In this document: one piece after another, positions 41,294 to 50,287 of the stretch
Numbering within the stretch: position 1 is the first letter of the stretch
Layout of the letters: every line of letters begins with the position of its first letter
NCBI GenBank assembly: GCA_043228905.1
Contig: JBHGNT010000014.1
Location: 7,626,001-7,690,000, forward strand
DNA: 64,000 nucleotides
Reading direction: 5' to 3'
From: Azolla caroliniana
Lineage: Eukaryota > Polypodiophyta
Notes under the pieces: generated by a model
Databases searched by the model: none
Told to the model about the DNA's origin: nothing
Seen by the model: the letters and a program-made list of their open reading frames with translations, nothing else
Made by a program: the position numbers and the translations under genes

Positions 41294-41986
41294 TGTTAGG
41301 AAACAGGTCCCTCCGGATGGGAAGTGAGAAGAACAGCACTGATGAGCAAACTCGGCCTCGGCCGAATCCGTATGTGGAGTACCCGGTGAGAACCGGACGA
41401 CGAGTACCCGGCTACGGAAGACCCGGTGAGAACCGGATGACGAGTACCCGGCTACGGAAGACCCGGTGAGAACCGGATGACGTGTGCCCGGAAAGCGTCG
41501 GATGATGCAGGCCCGGTGAGGAGTGCTCACCGGATGAAGGGACATATTCGTAAATATGTTTCTGAGAGTCCATCGGGGCAATATTTGTAAATAGCCGAAA
41601 AGTCATATTAGTATAAATATGACTGAGGGCAAACTTTAGTGTGTTTTTTTTTGTTGTCATTCTTGTTGGTGCAAGATTAGAGCGTAACAGTGTACAGAGA
41701 GAGAGAGAGAGAGATGAAGAGGTCGTTTCCTCTATTGTAACCGCCGCCTGTGGCGAAGATAGCAAGCTCGAGGTTGTTACCTCGGTGCTTTACTATTGTA
41801 CATTCTAATATAGTGATAGTTTGCAGTCTGTGGCTGCCGTGGTTTTTCCCTAGTTTGGGTTTTCCACGATAACATCCTTTGTTCTCTTCTCTCCATTGTG
41901 TTGTGCATTCATTCTCATTTTCAGTGTTAGATTCTAAGCTTGGTTGTGGCCGAGCGTTGTTTATCGGGAGTGTGTAGTTCCTGACA
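41294..41986 (+). repeat. Copia-4 5' LTR
   Basis: 693 bp, TG...CA. Contains a 40-41-bp tandem repeat (41412-41493, key text GAGTACCCGGCTACGGAAGA) and a GA run near 41697-41714. Confidence 0.93.
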
Positions 41987-41989
41987 AAG

Positions 41990-42001
41990 TGGTATCAGAG
42001 C
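41990..42001 (+). promoter_or_regulatory. Copia-4 primer-binding site (tRNA-Met)
   Basis: TGGTATCAGAGC, three bases after the 5' LTR. Confidence 0.92.
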
Positions 42002-42016
42002 GAAGCGACACAGAAA

Positions 42017-43444
42017 ATGGATGAATCATTGGGAGGCATGTTCAAGCTCACCGGCTCCAACTATTCGGTGTGGAAGTCGAAGATGAGGGACATGCTCGTG
42101 GTTAAAGATCTTTGTTTGCCGGTTTAGTTTGGGGACAAGAGACCGGACAAAATCGACGCCACGATATGGGAGGTGATGCATATGAAGACAACTGCGTACA
42201 TACGGTGCTTCATCGACATGAGTCTATACAACAACTTCAATGAAGAGAGCAAGGCTCATGAGCTCTGGGAGAAGATCGGCATTATGTTTCAAAACAAAAA
42301 TGCTATTAATCAGGTTTCGGTATTTCGGAAGCTAGTAAGACTCTGGTACCAAGATGGCTCCAACATGGCGGAGCACATGAATGCCTTCCAGGGGCTGATC
42401 CACCAGGCAACATCATTGGAAGTACCTCTCGCCGACGAAGTACTAGCACTACTCCTACTCGGTTCCCTCCCAGATAGCTGGGAGACGTTGGTTGTCACTT
42501 TGGGCCACGCCGGGCCGGAAGTGAAATGATTATCCCTAGCAAGAGTGAAGTCGAGCTTGCTAGATGAGGAGGCAGGTCGGAAAGATAAGGATACGAGCTC
42601 CGACTCCAAAGCGCTCCTTACTGAATCGGAACGTGGAAGCCAAAGGAACCGTAGTCCCCAGAACCGGGAGAAGTCGGGGACACGGTCAAAGTCAAGGGGG
42701 AGGCCTACCTGCTTCTATTGTGGCAAGCCAAGACACTTCCAGAAAAACTGTCGGCACTTCCGAAAGGACAAGGAAACCGACGACACCGATTCGAAGCGGA
42801 CATCGGACCGAAACGGTAAAGACCGGAAGGGAACCATGGCAATCGCGTCAAGTGAAGAAGAGTTGATGCTCATCACCAAGGAGAGTGAGCTAAACCTTGC
42901 CGGCGACGAGATGACTTGGGTGGTCGACTCCGGATTGTCGTTCCACCTTACCCCGGACCGGAAATGCTTCTCATCCTACTCAGTCGGTGATCACGGCTGT
43001 GTCCGGATGGGGAATGAAGGTACATGCCGAATTTTCGGCATAGGAGACGTGTGGTTGACAACGCCAACCAGATGCAAGCTGCTGCTGAAGGATGTTCGAC
43101 ACGTTCCGGAGGTTCGTCTAAACCTGATATCACCCGGTCGACTAGATGATGAAGGCTACACGGGTAGCATCCGGAACGGTGTTATGAAGTTCAGCAAAGG
43201 GAGCATGATTGTGGCTCGGGTCCGGAAGGTAAACACTTTGTACCTGATGAATGCCCAGTTATGTTCGGAGGAAGTGAACGTGGCATCTGACACTGCCGGT
43301 GAGCTGTGGCACAAGAGGCTGTGCCACATGAGCGAGAAGGGGATGAAGAGGCTTGCAGAAGACAACCTCATTCCAGTGAAGAACGTGCACTTGGAGAAGT
43401 GCATTGATTGTCTGGCCGATAAACAAAATCGGACCTCCTTCTGA
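42017..43444 (+). pseudogene. Copia-4 Gag, protease and pre-integrase
   Basis: Starts MDESLGGMFKLTGSNYSVWK. A TAG near 42126 and a stop at 42527-42529 break it. Then come the knuckle CFYCGKPRHFQKNC (42715-42756), the protease site WVVDSGLSFHLTP (Leu for the usual Ala of DSGA), KDVRHVPEVRLNLISPGRLD, and LWHKRLCHMSEKGMKRLAE with CIDCLADKQNR. A stop follows at 43444. Confidence 0.85.
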
Positions 43445-43456
43445 TCGAGGCCACCG

Positions 43457-44215
43457 ATGAGACGTAATACACCACTGGAGTTGGTGCATACTGATGTATG
43501 TCAAGTGGACACGAAGTCACATGCCGGATCGCAGTACTTTGTGACGTTCATAGATGACCACAGCCGGAAGCTGTGGGCCACACCATTGAAGACGAAGGAT
43601 CAGGTGTTATCCGTCTTCAAAGAGCTCCACGCGAGAGTGGAAAGAGAAGCCGGCCGGAAGTTGAAGGTGGTTCGAGCAGATAACGGAGGTGAATACCGGG
43701 GGCAGTTCGAGGAGTATTGTCATTTGAAGGGAATCCGGCTCGAATTTACCGTGCCGAAGACGCCGAAACTAAACGGGCTGGCCGAGAGGATGAACCGGAC
43801 CATAATGGAGAGGGGCCGGAGTATGCTGGCGCATGCAAAACTACCCAAGAAGTTTTGGGCTGAGGCACTGTCGACGACGACATATGTGATAAATAGATCA
43901 CCCTCAATACCCTTGGACGGAGACACGCCACAGAGAGTCTGGACTGGTAAGGAAGTGTCCTACCGGCATCTGAAGGTATTCGGGTGTCTTGCGTATGTGC
44001 ATGTAGCTAAGGACCGGAGAGGAAAACTAGATTCGAAGACCCGGCCATGCATATTCCTCAGTTACGGTGACGATGGGTTCGGCTACCGAGTGTGGGACTT
44101 GGCCGACAAGAAGGTATTCCGGCGTCGAGATATTATCTTCATGGAGGACAAGACGCTCGCCGACTGGGAGTTGGAGAAGAAGATAATGAACTCCGAGTCG
44201 ACCGGTAACGATTGA
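43457..44215 (+). pseudogene. Copia-4 integrase core
   Basis: 252-residue frame with LELVHTDVCQVDTKS, VRADNGGEYRGQFEEYC and GLAERMNRTIMERGRSML, giving the D, D and E residues, then HLKVFGCLAYVHVAKDRRGK. It ends in a stop at 44213-44215 before the RT linker. Confidence 0.87.
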
Positions 44216-45675
44216 TTCTACGATGAGCAGACCCAACCGGCAAGAGACCGGTTAGCACTCGAGGAACCAGTCGGTTACGGTGAGGATACCGAACCGGTAG
44301 AAGAAGAAGTAGAGGAAGCTGAAACCGGAACTGGCGAAGACCCCGAATCGGATTCGGATGAAGAGCAAATGGAGGAGCCGGTTATCGAAGCCCAAAGACG
44401 GAGATATCCTCTCAGAGAGAGAAGGCCCCCCCGGAGATTTCCGGATGCAGAGCATGTGTTGCTAACCGATGAGGGAGAGCCAGAAAGCTTTGAAGAAGCG
44501 AAGGATGACACCCACAACCGGAAATGGTTAAGTGCCATGCAGGATGAGATGGATTCCCTGCACGAGAACCATATGCACGAATTGGTGGAGTTGCCGAAAG
44601 GAAAGCGGGCACTCCGAAACAAGTGGGTGTACAAGTTGAAACCGGGAGATGCCGGCAACCCCCCGAGATACAAAGCCAGGATTGTGGTGAAGGGGTTCGA
44701 CCAGAAGAAGGGCGTGGACTTCGACGAGATATTTGCCTCGATAGTAAAGATGACCTCCATCCGGACGGTGCTGAGTATAGCGGCAAGCATGGACCTCGAA
44801 GTAGAGCAGCTGGACGTGAAGCTGACATTCCTTCACGGTGACCTTGAAGAGGAGATCTACATGCAGCAACCGGAGGGATTCGTGGAGAAAGGGAAGGAGC
44901 ACCTAGTTTTTCGGTTGAAGAAGAGCCTGTACGGACTGAAGCAGGTTCCCCGACAATGGTACCGGAAGTTTGACTCCTTCATGACCGATCAAGGGTACCA
45001 CAAGACGCAGGCCGATCATTGCGTGTTTGTGAAGAAGTTCGAAGGAGGCGACTTCCTGATACTCCTTCGATCGTCGGACGGGACCAAGCCAGAATACGGA
45101 TGTTGAAGAAGGCTCTCAATCGAACTTTCGCAATGAAAGACTTGGGTCCGACAAGACAGATGCTGGCGATGCATATCATCCGGAACCGGCCAATGAAGCA
45201 ACTGTGGCTGTCACAGGAGAAATACATAACAAAGGTGCTTCAGCGGTTCAACATGTTAGAAGCGAAACCAGTCGGATCGACACTCCCGGGAAACTGCAGA
45301 TTATACGGTAAGCAAAGCCCGAAGACGAAAGCAGAGAAGGCTGATATGATGAAGGTTCCATATGCCTCTGCCATCGGGATCTTAATGTACGCAATGGTGT
45401 GTACCCGACCGGATATAGCATACGTAGTCGGAGTACTGAGCCGGTTTATGAGAAATCCCGACAAGGAGCACTTGAACATGGTCACATGGATACTCCGGTA
45501 CTTGAAGGGCACTTCGGACATGTGTCTCCGACTCGGCCCCGATAAACCTCAACTTGACGGTTTTACTGATTCAGACATGTCGGCTGATATGGATACCAGT
45601 TGGTCTACATCCGGGTATGTAATGACTTATGCAGGGGGAGCTGTTTCGTGACAGTCGAGGCTGCAAAAGACGGTT
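44216..45675 (+). pseudogene. Copia-4 reverse transcriptase and start of RNase H, YVDD lost
   Basis: RT text PLRERRPPRRFPDAEHVLL, NKWVYKLKPGDAGNPPRYKA, QLDVKLTFLHGDLEEEIYM and LYGLKQVPRQWYRKF. Where LYVDDML should follow GGDFLIL, a small deletion removes the catalytic box (near 45062-45075) and shifts the frame to SIVGRDQARIRMLKKALN. It continues with FAMKDLGPTRQML to RNase H (TDSDMSADMDTSWST) and stops at the TRG-2 junction. Confidence 0.87.
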
Positions 45676-45679
45676 GCGT

Positions 45680-46466
45680 TGTCGTGCCTTTCGGCTCAGG
45701 ATCGTTGCGTGAGCCGGGTGGGAACCGCCGAGGTTTTGGACTAGGAGAAAGAAGAATATGAGATGAGGCTAGTAATGAATAGATTATTAGAAAGAGAGAT
45801 AGAAATTTCATGAATCCCACGAGTGTATTGTATTCGATTAATCAATATTTAGATAAGAATATGTATTTAGATTGAAAGAAAGATATAAGAAACTTGTGAA
45901 TCCCACAAGTATAGATTATATTATTTTCGTGAATACCACGATTATATTAATCGGTTGGTGTTTTCGGAAATATATCCAATTTCCAAATATTTCACACCCC
46001 TATTACATTCTGCTCCCCATCCTTATGTAGTGATGAGAGAGACTAAGCATAGCTACATGCTTTTTCTAATATGTTCATGCACACTAAATGTGCATGTGAT
46101 GCTTTTCTAATCCTTGCTTTTATTTGCTAAATATAGTGCTCATGCACGCTAGATGTGCATGAGTCACTTTTTAGTTACTTGCGTTTTTCTATAAAATATT
46201 CACGCACTCTAAAAATGCATGATTTACTTTTTAATAAAGGTAGGCGCAAATAACGGACTTATAGTTATTAAATCTATTTGTAGAACACTAAAGATAAGGT
46301 AGCATAATGGTAAAGTTGAGGTTTGGCTACGTGGAGGTACAGGGTTTAAATCTTGCCCTATGCACGTGGTAAATATTTTGATATTCTTATTTTATTTATT
46401 TATATGTAATTAAATCGGTTATATTATTTTTACTTTTTCATGTAGTGTACGAAATACACTACGACA
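45680..46466 (-). repeat. TRG-2 3' LTR
   Basis: 787 bp. Plus-strand order: TGTCGTGCC end, hairpins (45807-45824, 45893-45911 and 45928-45942), TATA-type region, tRNA-like stretch (46300-46360) and TACACTACGACA. Confidence 0.94.
45893..45942 (-). other. Constant-loop hairpins in TRG-2 LTR leader
   Basis: Stems ACTTGTG/CACAAGT around AATCC (45893-45911) and TCGTG/CACGA around AATAC (45928-45942), downstream of the presumed TATA box in element sense, so in the transcribed leader. Homologous hairpins in sL-1 have different stem bases but remain paired. Confidence 0.6.
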
Positions 46467-48428
46467 CTCGCCCCCTCCGAACCCGCACATCCTCCGGTAT
46501 GTGCCGAAGTTGCCGATGCTCATTGTCTCCCCTTCATCCTCCGTTTGTCCCGCTATGTCAACTTTGTCTCTCCATTTTGAGTAGACCCATTCTTTCCACC
46601 CGAACCATTGTCGCCATCCGATCCACCATATTCTTTGTTCTCTCTCGTCATATTCTTGGCCCTTGTCATTCGTGGTAGTGTCTTTTACTGGCCTCTTTCT
46701 TGTCTTCATCAACCTTGACTTTTTTCCGGATCGCTCTCGTCCGATCGACTTTCGGTTTGATCGGCTTCCGATCGGATTCGTATTCGGCCGAATCGGAATC
46801 GGTTGTTCGGTTTCGATTGAGTCGGTCTCCTTCCGGCCCGGTTTCGATCTATCGGTTTCGGTTTCGGTTGGCTTTCTTTTCCTCGTTTTCACCAGCCTCG
46901 ACCGGTCCAACCTCCGATTGAGTCGGATTAACTTCTTTCCGGATCGGTCTCGTCCGATCGGCTTTCGGCTAGGTCGGCTTCCATCCATATTCGCGTTCGG
47001 CCAAGTCAGACTCGGTCGATCGTTTTTGACCGAGTCGACCCCTTTTTGGGTCGGCTTTCTTTCGGGTCGTCTTTCGGCCGAATCCTCATCCTTTCGGTTC
47101 GGCTTTCTTTCGGGTCGACTTTTGGTCGAATCCTCATTCGCCCGGTTCGGCTTTCTGTCAGGTCGGAATCCCGTCCGGATCACCTTCCATCCGAACCGGC
47201 TTTCGACTTTACCTTTCTTGCTTCCACCTCCCGTCTCTCCGGTCTCACGTTGGTTCTCGGACACAACCGCCGAAGTCTCTAGAATTAGTGGGTAGGAATC
47301 CTCGATATTATCATCCTCCGTTGTTTCACCCATAGCCATATTCTTGGCTATCTCTCCGTCATACGCATCGGTTTCGACCTTTGTTTTCTCTCCGCCACCT
47401 TCCGTCTCTTCGGTCTCACGTTGCCTTTCGAACGCAACCGCCGGAGTCTCTGGAATCAGTGGTGGGGAAGTCTCGATATGGCCATCCGTCGTTGATTCGT
47501 CCATAGCCACCTTTGATTCGATGTCATCTTTCGTGGCGACCTCCTCAATCAAGTCCTCCTTTCTCTCTTTCACTGCATCAATTATGCTTACCCCTTTTTC
47601 ACCCGATGTTTCGGACACTTGTATTCTGAAATCTTCTTCTACACTTGGGTTATCGGCCTTATCCTTCGTCGTTGTTCTTTCGCAAGACAAGAGGGTAGCT
47701 TGTTTTACACTCTCTTCCGTCGCACCATCATGTTGTATTTCGGCCTTCATATCGGCTCCATCGTTTGTCTTCAATCGACCATCCTTCATCGGCCATGTCG
47801 TTGACAAGATTCTTATCTTCCTCTCATCATGTCTCCGGCATACCCTTTGGACTTCGGCCCAATCTTCGGTAAGACCATTCGCACCGTCATCGTCTTCGAG
47901 TTCGATCCCGATGTCCATCCTTTCTTTTCGATCGATCGATTTTACGAACATTAAGACTTTATCCTCCCCCACCAATCGTTGTTCCCGCTCCGAGAGTCGA
48001 GCAAGACGATGCTCGAACTCTAGGAATGCTTGTGTTGCACTTCGGTGGGTCTTCTCCAATGCCACCCATTCGTCAAACTCGCATCGATCTCGTCCCTTCG
48101 ATCTCTCGTAGTCATATGCCTCTCGTAAAGCTTCTTCAAAGGACCCCCATGTTGGATTTTGTTGCCGTATCTTGTAGATTCTTTCTTGTAACTCATCCGT
48201 GGCTACCCGACTGAAGGATATCACTTGCAATCCTTCCGGTATCCCACATCGCATCATCTCCCCTTTGTAGTCACGTAGATAGCGTGACACATCATTTCCG
48301 TTCAATTCCCCTTTTCGTCGCACAAGCCGCTCTACTGCCACCTTCATCTCCGTCATCGCGTGTTGTTCTTGTTGCATCCGCTCAACCATCATCATCATCA
48401 TGTTCATCGCCTCTTGTTGATTTTCCAT
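46419..48428 (-). CDS. TRG-2 Gag-like protein, 669 residues, uninterrupted
   Basis: ATG at 48428 lies 16 bases after the PBS (MENQQEAMNMMMMMVERMQQ). Residues ~1-190 are helical and match TRG-1 and TRG-3 Gag: GNDVSRYLRDYKGEMMRCG, PTWGSFEEALREAYDYER, GEDKVLMFVKSIDRKERMD and DDDGANGLTEDWAEVQRVC. An acidic middle part follows with two ETPAV/ETSAV modules (PPLIPETPAVAFERQRETE; YPLILETSAVVSENQRETG). The C-terminal third is a Lys/Arg-rich domain of imperfect SRPERKPN repeats that may replace the missing CCHC knuckle in RNA binding. The ORF reads through the PPT and stops inside the 3' LTR. The product presumably forms particles packaging its own RNA. Confidence 0.85.
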   Translation of the reverse strand: MENQQEAMNMMMMMVERMQQEQHAMTEMKVAVERLVRRKGELNGNDVSRYLRDYKGEMMRCGIPEGLQVISFSRVATDELQERIYKIRQQNPTWGSFEEALREAYDYERSKGRDRCEFDEWVALEKTHRSATQAFLEFEHRLARLSEREQRLVGEDKVLMFVKSIDRKERMDIGIELEDDDGANGLTEDWAEVQRVCRRHDERKIRILSTTWPMKDGRLKTNDGADMKAEIQHDGATEESVKQATLLSCERTTTKDKADNPSVEEDFRIQVSETSGEKGVSIIDAVKERKEDLIEEVATKDDIESKVAMDESTTDGHIETSPPLIPETPAVAFERQRETEETEGGGEKTKVETDAYDGEIAKNMAMGETTEDDNIEDSYPLILETSAVVSENQRETGETGGGSKKGKVESRFGWKVIRTGFRPDRKPNRANEDSTKSRPERKPNRKDEDSAERRPERKPTQKGVDSVKNDRPSLTWPNANMDGSRPSRKPIGRDRSGKKLIRLNRRLDRSRLVKTRKRKPTETETDRSKPGRKETDSIETEQPIPIRPNTNPIGSRSNRKSIGRERSGKKSRLMKTRKRPVKDTTTNDKGQEYDEREQRIWWIGWRQWFGWKEWVYSKWRDKVDIAGQTEDEGETMSIGNFGTYRRMCGFGGGECRSVFRTLHEKVKII
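46467..46505 (-). promoter_or_regulatory. TRG-2 polypurine tract and hairpin block
   Basis: The minus strand has GGCACATACCGGAGGATGTG, then GGGTTCGGAGGGGGCGAG up to the 3' LTR. The tract lies inside the Gag ORF's last codons. Confidence 0.78.
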
Positions 48429-48443
48429 CTCCTTGCCACCCGT

Positions 48444-48461
48444 TTCACGTCGGGTTCACCA
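48444..48461 (-). promoter_or_regulatory. TRG-2 primer-binding site (tRNA-Trp)
   Basis: The minus strand reads TGGTGAACCCGACGTGAA four bases after the 5' LTR. Confidence 0.88.
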
Positions 48462-48465
48462 ACTG

Positions 48466-49252
48466 TGTCGTGCCTTTCGGCTCCGGATCGTTGTGTGAGT
48501 CAGGTGGGAACTGCCGAGGTTTTGGACTAGGAGAAAGAAGAATATGAGATGAGGCTAGTAATGAATAGATTATTAGAAAGAGAGATAGAAATTTCATGAA
48601 TCCCACGAGTGTATTGTATTCGATTAATCAATATTTAGATAAGAATATGTATTTAGATTGAAAGAAAGATATAAGAAACTTGTGAATCCCACAAGTATAG
48701 ATTATATTATTTTCGTGAATCCCACGATTATATTAATCGGTTGGTGTTTTAGGAAATATATCCGATTTCCAAATATTTCACACCCCTATTACATTATGCT
48801 CCCCATCCTTATGTAGTGATGAGAGAGACTAAGCATAGCTACATGCTTTTTCTAATATGTTCATGCACACTAAATGTGCATGTGATGCTTTTCGAATCCT
48901 TGCTTTTATTTGCTAAATATAGTGCTCATGCACGCTAGATGTGCATGAGTCACTTTTTAGTTGCTTGTGTTTTTCTATAAAATATTCACGCACTCTAGAA
49001 ATGCATGATTTACCTTTTAATAAAGGTAGGCGCAAATAAAGAACTTATAGTTATTAAATCTATTTGTAGAACACTAAAGATAAGGTAGCATAATGGTAAA
49101 GTTGAGGTTTGGCTACGTGGAGGTACAGGGCTCGAATCCTGCCCTATGCACGTGGTAAATATTTTGATATTCTTATTTTATTTATTTATATGTAATTAAA
49201 TCGGTTATATTATTTTTACTTTTTCACGTAGTGTACGAAATACACTACGACA
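48466..49252 (-). repeat. TRG-2 5' LTR
   Basis: 787 bp, same length as the left LTR. Hairpins at 48678-48696 (ACTTGTG, AATCC, CACAAGT) and 48713-48727 (TCGTG, AATCC, CACGA). tRNA-like stretch with a better B-box (GGCTCGAATCC) at 49129-49139. Confidence 0.94.
49086..49139 (+). other. tRNA-like A-box/B-box pair in TRG-2 5' LTR
   Basis: TAGCATAATGG (49086-49096) matches the A-box pattern TRGYNNANNGG and GGCTCGAATCC (49129-49139) nearly matches GGTTCRANNCC. Their spacing of 43 bases is that of a tRNA gene. The same pair is in the left LTR (46300-46310 and 46350-46360) and both solo LTRs. It is antisense to Gag and lies near the U3 start. No acceptor stem is evident, so it is tRNA-derived or convergent rather than a tRNA gene. 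Confidence 0.6.
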
Positions 49253-49605
49253 GCGTTGTCAACCACGGAAGCGGAGTACATGGCAGCTGTGGAAGCTAGC
49301 AAGGAAATATTATGGATGAAGGACTTCATCGGAGAGCTCGGTATCTGGCAAGATGAATACCGGCTCTATTGCGACAGTCAAAGTGCCATCCACCTTGCTA
49401 AGAATGCAGCCTACCATTCCCGAACAAAGCATATCCAGTGAAGGTATCACTGGATCCGGAAAAGAGTAGATGACCAGGAGTTCGCGCTGACGAAGATCCA
49501 CACGGCCAAGAACGGGTCAGATATGCTGACCAAAGTACTGATACCCAACAAGTTGGATGCATGCCGGAAGCGGATCAGACTAGTAAGACATCCCATGCCG
49601 GAGTG
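49253..49605 (+). pseudogene. Copia-4 RNase H end
   Basis: Resumes after TRG-2 at the TSD copy gcgt: LSTTEAEYMAAVEASKEIL, YCDSQSAIHLAKNAAYHSR and KHIQ, a TGA near 49439, then DMLTKVLIPNKLDACRK. Ends just before the PPT. Confidence 0.87.
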
Positions 49606-49618
49606 AAGGGGGGGAGTT

Positions 49619-50287
49619 TGTAAGGAAACAGGTCCCTCCAGATGGGAAGTGTTCGGATGTGGAGTACCCGGCTACGGAAGACCGGGTGAGAACCAGACGA
49701 CGAGAACCCGGCTACGGAAGACCCGGTGAGAACCGGATGACGAGTACCCGGCTACAGAAGACCCAGTGAGAACCGGATGACGTGTGCCCGGAAAGCGCCG
49801 GATGATGCAGGCCCGGTGAGGAGTGCCCACCAGATGAAGGGACATATTCGTAAATATGTTTTTGAGAGTCCATCGGGGCTATATTTGTAAATAGCCGAAA
49901 AGTCATATTAGTATAAATATGACTGAGGGCAAACTTTAGTGTGTTTTTTTTAGTTGTCATTCTTGGTGGTGCAAGATTAGAGCGTAACAGTGTACAGAGA
50001 GAGAGAGAGAGAGATGAAGAGGTCGTTGCCTCTGTTGTAACCACCGCCTGTGGCGAAGATAGCAAGCTCGAGGTCGTTGCCTCGGTGCTTTACTATTGTA
50101 CATTCTAATATAGTGATAATTTGCAGTCTGTGGGCTGCCATGGTTTTTCCCTAGTTTGGGTTTTCCACGATAACATCATGTGTTCTCTTCTCTCCATTGT
50201 GTTGTGCATTCATTCCCATTTTCAGTGTTTGATTGTAAGCTTGGTTGTGGCCAAGCGTTGTTCATCGGGAGCGTGTAGTTCCTGACA
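49619..50287 (+). repeat. Copia-4 3' LTR
   Basis: 669 bp, matching 41294-41986 with substitutions and a shorter left part. The 40-bp tandem repeat is also present (about 49660-49785). Confidence 0.93.

Larger units (their letters stand above)
45680..49252 (-). mobile_element. TRG-2, structurally intact gag-only LTR element
   Basis: 3573 bp. Two 787-bp LTRs (45680-46466 and 48466-49252) differ at about 20 positions by my eye count. TSD gcgt (45676-45679 and 49253-49256). tRNA-Trp PBS, PPT CGGAGGGGGCGAG and one uninterrupted 669-codon Gag ORF on the minus strand. There is no protease, RT, RNase H or integrase. It fits the published TR-GAG class of non-autonomous elements. It would depend on the machinery of a partner with the same PBS and LTR ends, which is not present in this window. 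Confidence 0.92.
41294..50287 (+). mobile_element. Copia-4, Ty1/copia element of another lineage, split by TRG-2
   Basis: LTRs 41294-41986 (693 bp) and 49619-50287 (669 bp), PBS TGGTATCAGAGC at 41990-42001, PPT AAGGGGGGGAG before the right LTR. The coding strand is plus. Gag, protease, integrase, RT and RNase H are recognisable and differ from the other five copia elements in wording. No clean target duplication was found (gagga against gatgc). TRG-2 sits within RNase H. Confidence 0.92.

Noticed and set aside
46663-47295. Plus-strand ORFs rich in Phe/Arg/Leu opposite TRG-2 Gag
   Set aside because: Antisense shadows of the basic repeat region. The minus frame is the one conserved with TRG-1 and TRG-3.
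41294-50287. A clean target duplication for Copia-4
   Set aside because: The flanks gagga and gatgc do not match, so none is claimed. The ends are set by LTR alignment only.
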